From an uncultured Lachnospiraceae bacterium (lineage in GTDB: Bacteria > Bacillota > Clostridia > Lachnospirales > Lachnospiraceae), in assembly GCA_910578645.1 (NCBI GenBank), contig CAJTQI010000001.1:434001-498000 (forward strand): DNA of 64,000 nt, read 5' to 3'. The translations under genes and the position numbers were made by a program. The notes beneath the pieces were generated by a model. That model was not told the DNA's origin, ran no database searches, and saw only the letters and a program-made list of their open reading frames with translations. Each line of letters begins with the position of its first letter. Position 1 is the stretch's first letter. Below, in pieces: positions 1-9,649 of the stretch.

Positions 1-1056
1 TCATTGAAAGATTGGAGGGAATGTGAGTACATTAGCCTGGGAGTTGATGGAAATGTGGAAGTCGCGGATGAGGGGAAGAGGTTCCACATTGAATATCATC
101 CTATACAGAGTGAAGCGAGAATACTTTCAGAGGATGCTTATTTTGCGTTAACAGGGCAGGAGACTGACGTGTCGCCGGGTACTTACCTGTATGTAACAGA
201 TGCGCAGGAGTCCAGTGTTTGGACAGATGAGGGGGCTGGTAATCTGACCAATATGGTAACCAGGGAATGTATTAGTACAGAGTTTGCCGGGTATTTACAC
301 TATGACTTGTTGGCAAGTGCGACCGGCTATTATGTTCTTGACAATGAAGATTATGAGAAGATGGCAGAGGGGTTGACAGATGAGTGGAGAGGACATATCG
401 TACAGTTTAATGCGGATGGCCGGGATTCCTATCAGTTTGCCGATGCATTTTATGACTTATTCGTCTCTTCTTTTGATGAAAGCTGCGAGCACACATACTT
501 TTATGACAAGGTAAAACAGATTGTAGCGGAGGAAAGAGGAGAAACATATACAATAGGGGAAGAATGGCAAATCAGTTACGATGATACGGATAATATGAAT
601 TTTAAACACTTTTGGGCATACAGCCCAAGTTTCCGGAGTCTGCTTCTCAATGAGCACTTATGCCTGATGGGTGTGCTGTATATGATGTTTCTGTTTATTT
701 TTATCGTGTGCCTTGTGACTTCCCTTGTGGTCTGCTATACGAGAAGCCAGACGATTGCACTCAACAATCGTTATATTTTCGATGATTTAAAAAAGTTAGG
801 TGCGTCTCCGACATTTTTGTCAAAAGAGGTGCGTCTCCAGTGCGGCAATGTTTTTAAAGTGCCTGCCGCTGTCGGCACCGGGGCTATGTATCTGCTATAT
901 GCGCTTCTCCTCTATGCAAATGACGGAAAAATTACGGTCTATGAAGCAACGGGGCTTCTTGCGGCATTGGGTATTGTGGCGTTGATTGGGGCAGTGGTAT
1001 ACGGCACGTATCGGGGAAGTGTGAAGACGATTATGACACAGTTGGGGATAAAGTAG
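1..1056 (+). CDS. FtsX-type ABC transporter permease, C-terminal part (5' end outside window)
   Basis: The reading frame is open from the first base, so the start lies upstream; the TTG at position 4 is just an internal codon. About 215 residues of soluble, probably extracytoplasmic sequence are followed by three hydrophobic segments (around residues 220-245, 285-305 and 315-335). The first is followed by a cytoplasmic stretch containing 'DLKKLGASPTFL', the kind of 'K-LG(A/M)' coupling loop found in FtsX/MacB/BceB permeases. This suggests an MFS-unrelated, lipoprotein-export or antimicrobial-peptide-resistance type ABC permease, but the ATPase partner is not in the window. The function of the large outer domain cannot be assigned. 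Family call is by motif and topology only. Confidence 0.7.
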   Translation, partial: SLKDWRECEYISLGVDGNVEVADEGKRFHIEYHPIQSEARILSEDAYFALTGQETDVSPGTYLYVTDAQESSVWTDEGAGNLTNMVTRECISTEFAGYLHYDLLASATGYYVLDNEDYEKMAEGLTDEWRGHIVQFNADGRDSYQFADAFYDLFVSSFDESCEHTYFYDKVKQIVAEERGETYTIGEEWQISYDDTDNMNFKHFWAYSPSFRSLLLNEHLCLMGVLYMMFLFIFIVCLVTSLVVCYTRSQTIALNNRYIFDDLKKLGASPTFLSKEVRLQCGNVFKVPAAVGTGAMYLLYALLLYANDGKITVYEATGLLAALGIVALIGAVVYGTYRGSVKTIMTQLGIK

Positions 1057-1140
1057 TTTACATTCGTTGTCATAGGAAATGCCAGAAAAAAGTTGAATAT
1101 GGAGATGTTTTACTCACAGCCTTTTCAATTCCATATTGGC

Positions 1141-1305
1141 CTAGTACAAAGAATATTAATTAACTGACACATTGGCTTGTCTGATTTTTCATTTGCTTCG
1201 TTGTCGTCAATCGACGTAGCCACCGCTACGCCTCAGTCCTCCGCCTTGCACATGAAATAATCATTCTGCGCCAATGTATCAGGAATTAATTATTCGTTGT
1301 ACTAG
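1141..1305. repeat. 165-bp foldback (MITE-like) palindromic element
   Basis: The two ends are inverted copies: CTAGTACAAAGAATATTAAT at the left, and the right end reads CTAGTACAACGAATAATTAA on the opposite strand. The match continues inward through (C/T)TGA(C/T)ACATTGGC and TTTCAT(T/G)TGC, and the centre is a CGTAGC-CACC-GCTACG hairpin. The whole element can fold as one long stem. It has no coding capacity and lies between a permease gene and a convergent Rpn-type gene, so it could also act as a bidirectional terminator. The ends and folding are seen directly; mobility is inferred. Confidence 0.8.
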
Positions 1306-1317
1306 CATAAACGCAGG

Positions 1318-2361
1318 TTATATATTGTTTTGCATATATAACTCCTGGCGGTATTTTAAGTCTGCGAGGGCTTTTTTTAGGTCGTCAATACGGTTGGCAT
1401 TCAATAAAGTTTGCGTTAGTTTTGCAAAGCGTGCTTCACCTTCTGCGTGACCTTCCTCCCTTGCTTTTTTGCGTGCGGCAGGCAGGTCTATATCCTTGAA
1501 ATTCTCGAATAATTCAGCCATTTTTCGCTCCTTTACCTGTCCCGTAAATTCTTCCACTTCATTTTCTGGTAAGTTTAGATGCCGTAACATCGACGCAGTC
1601 ACTTTTGCGATTATCTCTAGCAACTCGTCTGTGGAGTTTTCCGACAGGTTTTTGATGTAGTCTTCCGGCAGGTTCAGCTTTCGGAATGTTGTCGTGTCCT
1701 GTAGACGGTTAATCAGCATTAACAAGGACAGCTCGTCTTTCTTCCCAATAAGCTGTTGTGTACTGTAAGAATTAAGTTCCAGCAACTTATAAGAGAAATC
1801 CGGCGTGAAAGGCTCAAAAGTTTTTCCTGACAATATTCTGTCTTTTATATTATAGGCCGCAGTCCATTTGCCAGTCCCCTCGTAGTATACCACCGGAAGG
1901 ATTGGAGGATACCGAAATCCTTTCGTCCTGCTGATTCCTTTCTTCTGCTTCTCCATTTCATGCTCATAGTCTTCCCATATATAGACCATATAACGCAGAA
2001 GCTGCATGCTTACATTATAATCTACTTTTGTCTTATGTTCAATCAAAGAGATAAAAAATAATGTATGTTTGCCGGGTAAATTTATACGTTTTACTGTATC
2101 GGAATTTCTTTCCTGCGTAAACATGGGGATGTACCTGTCCGTGACATCCTCAATATCCTGTGCCCTGACATTTTTCAGCGCAGGCATGTCCATATAGTTG
2201 CGCAGGAATTGGGAACATAGTTCGGCGTTGCCGAAGATGAGCTTGCTGCTGCTGTCATGTATTTTGCTGTTGGAAATGTGAGCGGACTTTTTTTTGGTGC
2301 TTTTTTGGGATGCATTTGGTTTTTTCGGGGGTGTTTTGGACTGCTGCCTTTTGTCTGTCAT
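1318..2361 (-). CDS. Rpn family recombination-promoting nuclease / PD-(D/E)XK putative transposase-like protein
   Basis: A 347-aa protein. An in-frame ATG 123 bases further upstream exists, but the ATG at 2361 has AAAAGGAGAA correctly spaced in front of it and is preferred. Residues 1-40 are Lys/Ser/Pro-rich. A PD-(D/E)XK nuclease-like domain follows, with an Asp in 'NSDTVKRINL' and the E-x-K motif in 'SLIEHKTKVDYN'. The protein ends with a helical, charged 'ARKKAREEGHAEGEA' region typical of the Rpn/YhgA-like/DUF4351 group. These proteins promote RecA-independent recombination in E. coli and are common as multicopy accessory genes in Clostridia. It stands alone, convergent to the permease gene, next to the foldback element. 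Catalytic activity is not proven by sequence. Confidence 0.8.
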   Translation of the reverse strand: MTDKRQQSKTPPKKPNASQKSTKKKSAHISNSKIHDSSSKLIFGNAELCSQFLRNYMDMPALKNVRAQDIEDVTDRYIPMFTQERNSDTVKRINLPGKHTLFFISLIEHKTKVDYNVSMQLLRYMVYIWEDYEHEMEKQKKGISRTKGFRYPPILPVVYYEGTGKWTAAYNIKDRILSGKTFEPFTPDFSYKLLELNSYSTQQLIGKKDELSLLMLINRLQDTTTFRKLNLPEDYIKNLSENSTDELLEIIAKVTASMLRHLNLPENEVEEFTGQVKERKMAELFENFKDIDLPAARKKAREEGHAEGEARFAKLTQTLLNANRIDDLKKALADLKYRQELYMQNNI

Positions 2362-2924
2362 AAAATTCTCCTTTTGGGTGTGAACAGAGACAGGGATGTG
2401 CCGGATGGAGATGTGCGCACACTCTGTTTGCTCAAGTTTGTATGATGCCTTATCGCTGTTTGACAGTGTCAGGTGGGTTCGCACGATGATAAAAAGACAT
2501 CATATAAGTTGACTGTGAGGTGTACAGACCGTATTAGAATATACGGCTGTTATTCCATGATGGAATAAAACAGATGCACAATGAAGATATGTTTTGTGAA
2601 AAAAAAAGTTTGGTTTATTATAGATTATTGGCGAAGCTTTTACAAGGGTCAGTAGGTTAAATAGTTCGTAAGAGCAACTACCTGGCGGGCAATTCATTCG
2701 CTTTTTTGATTATTGGACGGTGTGGGAGGATAAAATGTCACAAACAATTAGGAAAGTACGGCATAACCTATAGTGTTTTGCCGACGAAATGTGTTATAAT
2801 TCAATAAAATTTTATGTTAATTGCACACAAATTTAAAGAAAATATATGGTCCATAATGTATTTTCGGAGTTTTTTGTGCAAGAGAGATTCCGAGTGTACA
2901 TCATATGATGCAGGAGGGGGAACA
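2362..2924. other. Intergenic region between divergent rpn-like gene and the secretion locus
   Basis: No gene is supported in these 563 bases. Two small perfect hairpins are present: CCGTAT/ATACGG at 2529-2546 and TATTCCA-tga-TGGAATA at 2551-2567. A consensus -10 (TATAAT, 2795-2800) lies ahead of the PP2C gene, but there is no clear -35 at the right distance, so this promoter is only tentative. An in-frame ATG at 2814 could extend the PP2C protein, but it lacks a ribosome binding site. Confidence 0.4.
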
Positions 2925-3800
2925 TTGGGATTACATATCGAGGGGGCGGCGTTAACCCATGTGGGCAGAGTCCGTTCCAACAATGAGGACAATTATTGTC
3001 TATTTGGAAAATACCGTCAGAATACGGATGTGAATCTGCAATATGATACCGGCGTTCTTGTGCTGGGGCAGGCGGCAGTGGGCGTATTCGACGGCATGGG
3101 AGGTGAGGAGGCGGGAGAAGCGGCTTCTTTGATGGCGGCGACGGCTTTTACACCTTGTGGGTTAAATGAAATCAGGGAAGAAGGGCAGAGGCAGATGCAG
3201 TCTGCCAATGAAGAAATCTGCCGGAAGATGAAAAAAGATGGCATCCGCATGGGGGCCACAGCGTCTGTCCTATATTTGGACGGGGAACGTGCGGTAAGCT
3301 GTAATGTGGGTGACAGCCGATGTTATCTTATGAGAAAAAAGGTTTTGCGCCAGTTGTCGGTAGACCATAGCGAGGCGAGAAAGATGGTGGAGCTAGGCAT
3401 TCTGACGCCGGAGGAAGCCAGACGGAGCATGAGCCGTCACAGGCTGACCCAACATCTTGGCATTATGCCGGATGAATTTATGATTGAGCCATATTTTAGC
3501 CCGGTGATTGACTTACAGCCGGGAGACGTTTTCTTGCTGTGCAGTGACGGACTGACGGACATGCTTTCAGATGAAGAGATAGAGACAATTCTCAGCCAAT
3601 GGGAATATGCGGAAAACATGGCCGATGTCCTGGTCTCAGTGGCTTTGCGGCATGGAGGAAAGGATAACGTGACGGCTTTGGTATTAGTGGTGCGGGAAGA
3701 AAATTATCATGTAAGGCAGCGGGCAGCGTTAAGGGACCAGGGGAAAGGGGGATTTTTAAACTGCATTCTGTCCCATTTAGCAGGTTATTTATCAGGTTAA
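2925..3800 (+). CDS. PP2C-family protein serine/threonine phosphatase (first of two)
   Basis: A 291-aa, single-domain, soluble PP2C phosphatase. The TTG at 2925 is chosen because AGGAGGGGG sits 4-5 bases before it and the conserved domain begins at once. The frame is open to an ATG at 2814, but those 37 residues have no family counterpart. Metal-binding motifs are intact: 'RSNNEDNY' (residues 17-24), 'FDGMGG' (55-60), 'LCSDGLTD' (about 205-212) and 'KDNVT' near residue 247. It should remove phosphate from Ser/Thr of targets phosphorylated by the Hanks-type kinases encoded at 23.2, 31.1 and 34.4 kb. It is the first gene of the type VII locus, 1.6 kb ahead of essC, an arrangement like PppA at type VI loci. 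Confidence 0.92.
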   Translation: MGLHIEGAALTHVGRVRSNNEDNYCLFGKYRQNTDVNLQYDTGVLVLGQAAVGVFDGMGGEEAGEAASLMAATAFTPCGLNEIREEGQRQMQSANEEICRKMKKDGIRMGATASVLYLDGERAVSCNVGDSRCYLMRKKVLRQLSVDHSEARKMVELGILTPEEARRSMSRHRLTQHLGIMPDEFMIEPYFSPVIDLQPGDVFLLCSDGLTDMLSDEEIETILSQWEYAENMADVLVSVALRHGGKDNVTALVLVVREENYHVRQRAALRDQGKGGFLNCILSHLAGYLSG

Positions 3801-3906
3801 AAGATTTTAGGATGTTTATATGCTATACTGTAGCAGTGTGGAACCAGATTGGTGTGGCGCAAGGCCGCTTAGATAAAATTGATATAAGAAGGGGTAAAAT
3901 TATAAA

Positions 3907-4392
3907 ATGAAGAAATTAGTGTCAATTACGCTTATCATTGTGTTAACCGCAGCGCTTACCGGGTGTGGAGATGGCGCGAAGAACATTAGTAATAAGCAAT
4001 ACAAGGAGATAATGTCCCAGATGGGCATTGCAGGGATGGAGAGCGCTGTGGATGGCGTCACGTTGTCGGAGGCTTTTAAAATAAAGACAAAGTTCAACGA
4101 AGAGACGCATGATGGCGAGGACGATATTTTTGCGGCACAGTGCGGTGAGAAGGATGTGCATTACTATGCAGCATATGCCCTGGAGACGGATGAAGATGCT
4201 GCGGCTGAGAAGCGCGATGCATACATAGAGGTTTTAACGGAGGCCGGATATGAGCACATTAGTACTTATGATATTTTTGGGGATTTTTACAGCAACGGCA
4301 GCTATGGCGTGATGGTGAAGGAAGTGATTGGGCCGGTTCATTGGAATGATGAGACGGACGGACAGTATGGGATTTATATTTCCTTCTACTAA
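3907..4392 (+). CDS. Small lipoprotein of unknown function
   Basis: A 161-aa protein with a clear lipoprotein signal: positively charged start, hydrophobic stretch, and lipobox LTGC with Cys20. The mature part is acidic and has no family I recognise. It contains a conserved-looking core 'DVHYYAAYALETDEDAAAE' and ends in aromatic residues. It lies between the first PP2C gene and essC, preceded by AAGAAGGGG about 12 bases before the ATG. Its position suggests a surface component or a species-specific accessory of the secretion locus, which is inference from location only. Confidence 0.7.
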   Translation: MKKLVSITLIIVLTAALTGCGDGAKNISNKQYKEIMSQMGIAGMESAVDGVTLSEAFKIKTKFNEETHDGEDDIFAAQCGEKDVHYYAAYALETDEDAAAEKRDAYIEVLTEAGYEHISTYDIFGDFYSNGSYGVMVKEVIGPVHWNDETDGQYGIYISFY

Positions 4393-4416
4393 AGCAAGAA
4401 AAATCATTGCATTTTG

Positions 4417-4445
4417 TTGACTATATAATTCATATTTGATATATC
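4417..4445 (+). promoter_or_regulatory. Putative sigma-A promoter for essC
   Basis: TTGACT (4417-4422), 17-base spacer, TATATC (4440-4445). The -35 matches 5 of 6 and the -10 matches 4 of 6. It lies 83 bases before the preferred essC start, so essC may be transcribed apart from the PP2C and lipoprotein genes. Confidence 0.45.
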
Positions 4446-4527
4446 GAAATACAATGACAAAATAAATGCACGTCTGGAGCACAGACGGCGTAAATAGGCT
4501 AAAGATTATCTTATGGGGGACGGTAAC

Positions 4528-7500
4528 ATGAGCATTATTCTTTCTGTACATACTACGAAAGCATTTCAGGAGTTTTTGCTTCCGGCAATTAACAACTCTG
4601 AGCATTCGGTTATTCTGGACAATGACATTTTCTCATTGGGAAGGGATATCGAGCTACATATGGAGGTAATCGAGAACGGGTGGCATTTCCTTGGTTCCGA
4701 CGGCTACCGTGTCGAGGATACGATGAGCCATCAGGACTATTTTGGCGTTGACTTGAAGAACGGCGACCTTTTGACGGTAATGCTGCCTAACAGGGAACGT
4801 ATCTCCATTATGGTGGATGAAACAGAAAGCTCTTTCAAGGTTTTCGAGAAATATGATATCCAGAATCTTGAGAGAGGTGGGATAATTTCTATTGGAAAAA
4901 ATGAGAGCAACGATATCGTATACGATACGAGAAAGTTGGTTTCCAGGGAACATGCCATCCTGCGCAAGTCGGGCGGGCAGTGCATTATTGAAGATAAAAG
5001 TGCAAACGGCGTGTTCGTCGGTTCTAAAAGGATTGTCGGTTCAAAGCCGTTACAGTTTGGCGACTGCGTCAATATATTCGGATTGTGCCTTGTATATTTA
5101 GGCAATATTTTAGCTGTCAATTCCCAAACCGAGAAATTTCACGTTAACCAGTCGAAACTGCAACAATATCTGGGCGGCATCCTGCAGGAGACGACTACGC
5201 CGCCGTCCCGTATTCCCCAGAAAAAGACACTTTACCACCGTTCTCCCAGGCAGATTTATAAACTGGATAATGAGGTGATTGAGATTGAAGGGCCACCGCA
5301 GCCTCAGCTTATGGAACGCAAGTCTGTGGGCATGCTTATCGGTCCATCGTTGACCATGGCTCTGCCTATGCTGCTTGGCTGTGCCATGTCTATTTTTGGC
5401 GCCAATGCCAATGGAGGCGGAGGCAGTATGTTCATGTATACAGGGCTTGTGACGGCCGTTTCCTCGGCACTGATTGGCACCGTATGGGCATTGGTGAACA
5501 TGAAGGCGGAGAAAAAGAAAAATATAGAGGCGGAACAGCACAGGTTTGAAGCCTATGAACAGTATCTGGACAAATGCTCTGTCCAGATTAAGGAGAAGTA
5601 TGAGAAGAATAGTAACAGTTTGCACGCAATGTATCTTTCCGCGGAGGCGTGCTGTAAGTTTGATGACCGCAACGCTTTTTTGTGGAACCGCAATGTAAAC
5701 CATGAAGATTATCTAAGCTATCGGGTAGGCACGGGCGACATGCCCTTCCAGGCTCCTATCAATATTCCAAAAGAGCGTTTCAGCCTGATAAGCGATTCTT
5801 TAGCCGAGAAACCTTCCGTCATACAGCAGACTTTCCGTAATTTGCATAATGTCCCCATTTGTGCTGACTTGATGGAACATAGGATGGTCGGTCTGGTGGG
5901 CGGGGCCAAGAAAAAGGGCGCGGTTGAGGTCATGCACAATATTGTGGCTCAGATTGCCGCCGCCAACTGTTATACGGATGTAAAAATGGCATTCCTCTAT
6001 GATGAAGGGGAAGATGATGCGGACGATTGGGCATATATGAAATGGTTCCCCCATGTATGGTCGGAGGATAAGAAGAGCAGGTATATTGCGAAAAATAAAG
6101 TGGAAGCCGGGGATGTGCTGTACGAGATTACGAAAGTTCTGCGGACGAGAGCGGAGAACAGGCCCACATTGTCGGCCAGGAAGGAGAAGCTTCCTACGCC
6201 CCAGTTTATTCTTTTCCTGTCTAATCCGGAATTGTTAGAGGGCGAACTGATTACCAAATATATTATTAATGAAAATAACAGGGACATCACTACGGTATTC
6301 TTGACGGATGCTTATGAGAATCTTCCTAACGAGTGTGGGTTTGTGATTCAGAACGATGGCGCTTTCAGAGGCATGTATAATGTGGAAGACGGCGTCGAGG
6401 AGCGCAAAGCGATTGCTTTTGACAGAATTGACAACGCTCAGCTTGAGAGACTTGCCAGGACGCTTGCCAATATAGAGGTGCATGAGACGGAGTCCGGCGG
6501 CGATATCCCGGCGGCGCTTACGTTCTTCGATATGTATGGAATCAAACGTTTAGAAGAGCTGCATGTACTTGACAAATGGCGTAAGAACCGTACTTATGAC
6601 AGCATGAAAGCCCTTATCGGGCAGAAGGCAGGCGGAAGTAACTGGTATCTGGATATCCATGAGAAGTACCATGGGCCGCATGGCCTGATTGCGGGTACTA
6701 CAGGTTCCGGTAAGAGTGAAACTTTACAGACCTATATCCTGTCCCTGGCACTGAGTTTCAGCCCGGATGATGTGGGATTCTTCATCATCGACTATAAGGG
6801 TGGCGGCATGGCGAACTTGTTTAACGGGCTGCCCCATATGATTGGACAGATTTCAAATTTGTCCGGCAACCAGGTAAAGCGGGCCATGGTATCTATTAAG
6901 AGTGAGAATAAAAGAAGACAACGCATTTTCAATGAACACGGCGTCAATAACATTAACTTGTATACAAGATTATATAAGAACAATGAGGCTAGCATTCCCG
7001 TGCCCCATATGTTTATCGTGATTGACGAATTTGCGGAGTTGAAACGGGAAGAGCCTGATTTCATGCGCGAGTTAATCAGCGTGGCGCAGGTAGGGCGAAG
7101 CCTTGGCGTACATCTGATTCTGGCCACGCAGAAGCCTAGCGGTACGGTGGATGATAACATTTGGAGTAACTCTAAGTTCAGGCTGTGCCTGCGTGTCCAG
7201 GACAGGCAGGACAGCAACGATATGCTGCATAGGCCGGACGCTGCCTATATCACACAGGCCGGACGCTGCTACATGCAGGTGGGCAATGACGAGTTGTTTG
7301 AGTTGTTCCAGTCGGGATTCAGCGGTGCGGCGTATGATGAAGAGAACGGCAGTTTCCGTTCAGATATCGCCCATATGCTTTCCACCACAGGAAAGACCGC
7401 GCTTATCGGCAACCGCTTGAAAATGAAATTGACGGCGCAGGTAAAACAGAACTGGATTGCAGAATTGTTGGCGGTGCTTTCCGCTGCGCCTGTCCCGGAG

Positions 7501-9543
7501 GGCATGACGCCGGACGATTTGTTAGAGGATAACAGGCTGTCCAATCTGTACATACAGAATGTGTTCGGTGAGATGGAGCGGAGGAATATTGATTTCCCGG
7601 TTAACGAATACAATACCCAGCGTATCCGGGATTTGATTGCGGTATGGATTTACGTGAGGCAGGAGTCTCCTGCAGAATCAAATACGGAGAAGATTGCGGA
7701 GCAGATTATTGTATATGCAGAACAGCATAAATATAAACTGCCTGAGAAGAAGCAGAAGACGCAGCTTGATGCGGTAGTGGAATATCTGGCAAGATTGGCG
7801 GAAGAGAATGGGTATGTGCACAATTTACAGCTATGGCTTCCGGTATTGCCTGCCATCCTGTATATGGAGCAGCTTCCTTCTTATAAAAAAGAAGATTATT
7901 TCGATGGTAGTACGTGGCAGAGAGGCAGTAAGAACTGGAACCTGGAAATCTTGATGGGGCTTTACGACGACCCGGTGAACCAGGCTCAGGATACTTTTAC
8001 GGTCAATCTTTCCCAGAATGGGCACCATGCCATCGTAGGTACGGTAGTGAGCGGTAAGAGTACTTTCTTGCAGACATTGGTATATGGACTGGTGAGTAAA
8101 TATACGCCCGAGGAAGTCAATATCTATGCCATTGATTTCAGCGCCAAGATGCTGTCTGCTTTCGAGAAGATGCCTCATGTGGGCGGCGTCATGTATGAGA
8201 ATGACAATGATAAGCTGGCGAAATTCTTCAATATGCTTAACGGGATACTGGAAGAGCGCAAGCAGCTCTTCAAGGGCGGCAATTACAGCCAGTATGTGCG
8301 TGCAAACGGTATCGTGCTGCCTTCCATTATTATCGTGATAGATAATTACTCGAACTTTAAGAATAAGACCAACAATATCTATGAAGATATGATTTTACAG
8401 CTGTCCAAAGACGGCGTAAGTTATGGTATTTTCCTTATCATAACTGCGGGTGGATTCGGCGCGCTGGAGATTCCGAACCGTATTGGGGATAACTTAAGGA
8501 CGGTTATTTGTCTGGAAATGAGCGATAAGTTCCAGTACGCGGAGGCGATGCGCACCATGCATATTGAGACGCTTCCGGAAGTCAATGTAAAGGGCAGGGG
8601 ACTTGCCAAAGTTGGGGAAGAGCTTCTGGAGTTCCAGACAGCCCTAAGTTTTGAGGCGGAAGACGATTTCAAGAGGATGGAGCAAATTGAGCGGCTTGCG
8701 AAACAGATGCGCAGCAGTTGGAATGGTAAGAAAGCCAAGGCAATACCTGAGATACCTGAGAATCCGGTATGGTCAGAGTATGCAGAACTGGATGATACGG
8801 AGAAGTTATTCCGTGACGACAGACATCTTCCGATTGGCTACAATATGAAGAATGCGGCAATCTACGGCATCGACCTTAGCAGGACATACTGCTATCTGAT
8901 TGCGGGCAAGTCCAGGAGCGGCAAGACGAACCTGTTAAAAGTAATGCTTAAGTCCGCACGCAGGCGGGGCGGTGAAGTGACCGTCATCGATTACAGCGGC
9001 GAACTGACGAATATCGTGGAGAAGGAATCTGTATCCTTGCTTGACACGGATGCGAAAGTATTCCAGTTCTTCCAGGAACTGCTTCCTGACTTCAAGGCAA
9101 GGAATGTAAAGAAGAAACAGAACATCCAGGCAGGCATGTCGGATGAGGAAATCTATACGGATATGCGTTCTTATCAGGCGAAGTTCATACTGATTGCCAA
9201 TTTCGCGGATTTCGTTACCCATGTGACGCATCCCCAGGATGCAGGGGACGCCCGCGGGTTTATCGAGAATTTGTTGGACAAAGGAAGCCTGCACAATGTA
9301 TTCTGGGCGGCTTGCTATAACCAGGAGGATGTCTCCAAGGTAGCGGGCACCAAGCTCTATGAATATTTCCTGAAATACAAGACGGGTATCCATTTCGGCG
9401 GCAATGTGGCGGCACAGAGGATTATGAATTTCGATTATGTACCTTATAATGAGCAGGCGAAGGCGCAGAAGCCGGGAATCGGCATGCTGCCCTCCAACGA
9501 AGATGAAGATGTGCGCAAGGTGGTTGTGCCGCTGATGCGGTAA
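4528..9543 (+). CDS. essC: EssC/YukBA-type FtsK/SpoIIIE triple-ATPase, motor of a type VII secretion system
   Basis: A 1671-aa membrane ATPase, slightly longer than typical EssC (about 1480). The ATG at 4528 is preferred over the one at 4513 because GGGGGA lies 8 bases ahead of it. Order: N-terminal FHA-like domain (1-110), canonical FHA domain (about 114-176; G-N-S-R-E-H and N-G core residues in 'KNESND', 'VSREH', 'SANGVFV'), and two transmembrane helices (about 265-325). Three FtsK ATPase domains follow, with Walker A motifs GTTGSGKS (about 725), GTVVSGKS (about 1170) and GKSRSGKT (about 1460). Domain 1 keeps a Walker B 'IVIDEFAEL' (about 830), domain 2 has 'IVIDNYSN' and domain 3 'ILIANFADF', so only the first has the catalytic Asp-Glu. 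It drives export of WXG100-type substrates, and its FHA domains are likely docking sites for kinase-modified partners. Confidence 0.95.
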   Translation: MSIILSVHTTKAFQEFLLPAINNSEHSVILDNDIFSLGRDIELHMEVIENGWHFLGSDGYRVEDTMSHQDYFGVDLKNGDLLTVMLPNRERISIMVDETESSFKVFEKYDIQNLERGGIISIGKNESNDIVYDTRKLVSREHAILRKSGGQCIIEDKSANGVFVGSKRIVGSKPLQFGDCVNIFGLCLVYLGNILAVNSQTEKFHVNQSKLQQYLGGILQETTTPPSRIPQKKTLYHRSPRQIYKLDNEVIEIEGPPQPQLMERKSVGMLIGPSLTMALPMLLGCAMSIFGANANGGGGSMFMYTGLVTAVSSALIGTVWALVNMKAEKKKNIEAEQHRFEAYEQYLDKCSVQIKEKYEKNSNSLHAMYLSAEACCKFDDRNAFLWNRNVNHEDYLSYRVGTGDMPFQAPINIPKERFSLISDSLAEKPSVIQQTFRNLHNVPICADLMEHRMVGLVGGAKKKGAVEVMHNIVAQIAAANCYTDVKMAFLYDEGEDDADDWAYMKWFPHVWSEDKKSRYIAKNKVEAGDVLYEITKVLRTRAENRPTLSARKEKLPTPQFILFLSNPELLEGELITKYIINENNRDITTVFLTDAYENLPNECGFVIQNDGAFRGMYNVEDGVEERKAIAFDRIDNAQLERLARTLANIEVHETESGGDIPAALTFFDMYGIKRLEELHVLDKWRKNRTYDSMKALIGQKAGGSNWYLDIHEKYHGPHGLIAGTTGSGKSETLQTYILSLALSFSPDDVGFFIIDYKGGGMANLFNGLPHMIGQISNLSGNQVKRAMVSIKSENKRRQRIFNEHGVNNINLYTRLYKNNEASIPVPHMFIVIDEFAELKREEPDFMRELISVAQVGRSLGVHLILATQKPSGTVDDNIWSNSKFRLCLRVQDRQDSNDMLHRPDAAYITQAGRCYMQVGNDELFELFQSGFSGAAYDEENGSFRSDIAHMLSTTGKTALIGNRLKMKLTAQVKQNWIAELLAVLSAAPVPEGMTPDDLLEDNRLSNLYIQNVFGEMERRNIDFPVNEYNTQRIRDLIAVWIYVRQESPAESNTEKIAEQIIVYAEQHKYKLPEKKQKTQLDAVVEYLARLAEENGYVHNLQLWLPVLPAILYMEQLPSYKKEDYFDGSTWQRGSKNWNLEILMGLYDDPVNQAQDTFTVNLSQNGHHAIVGTVVSGKSTFLQTLVYGLVSKYTPEEVNIYAIDFSAKMLSAFEKMPHVGGVMYENDNDKLAKFFNMLNGILEERKQLFKGGNYSQYVRANGIVLPSIIIVIDNYSNFKNKTNNIYEDMILQLSKDGVSYGIFLIITAGGFGALEIPNRIGDNLRTVICLEMSDKFQYAEAMRTMHIETLPEVNVKGRGLAKVGEELLEFQTALSFEAEDDFKRMEQIERLAKQMRSSWNGKKAKAIPEIPENPVWSEYAELDDTEKLFRDDRHLPIGYNMKNAAIYGIDLSRTYCYLIAGKSRSGKTNLLKVMLKSARRRGGEVTVIDYSGELTNIVEKESVSLLDTDAKVFQFFQELLPDFKARNVKKKQNIQAGMSDEEIYTDMRSYQAKFILIANFADFVTHVTHPQDAGDARGFIENLLDKGSLHNVFWAACYNQEDVSKVAGTKLYEYFLKYKTGIHFGGNVAAQRIMNFDYVPYNEQAKAQKPGIGMLPSNEDEDVRKVVVPLMR

Positions 9544-9546
9544 AGT

Positions 9547-9632
9547 GAACATTAAGGAACTCTAAAGCTGTAAAGGACACAGCTTAAGAGTTACTAAATG
9601 TTCTGAAGAATGCCCGGAATGCGGGCATTCTT
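9547..9632 (+). other. Two tandem stem-loops after essC
   Basis: First hairpin: GAACATT (9547) pairs with AATGTTC (ending 9603), enclosing AACTCTAAAGCTGT pairing with ACAGCTTAAGAGTT. Second hairpin: AAGAATGCCCG (9606-9616), 5-base loop, CGGGCATTCTT (9622-9632), a perfect 11-bp stem. Neither is followed by a T-run, so they may be processing or mRNA-stabilising signals, or a rho-independent terminator of atypical form. They lie 17 bases before the first TPR gene. Confidence 0.6.
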
Positions 9633-9649
9633 CCGGGAGAAAATTACAA

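Noticed and set aside
1318..2361. A transposon built from the Rpn-like gene and adjacent foldback element
   Set aside because: The element does not flank the gene on both sides and Rpn proteins are not classical transposases; no target duplication is seen.
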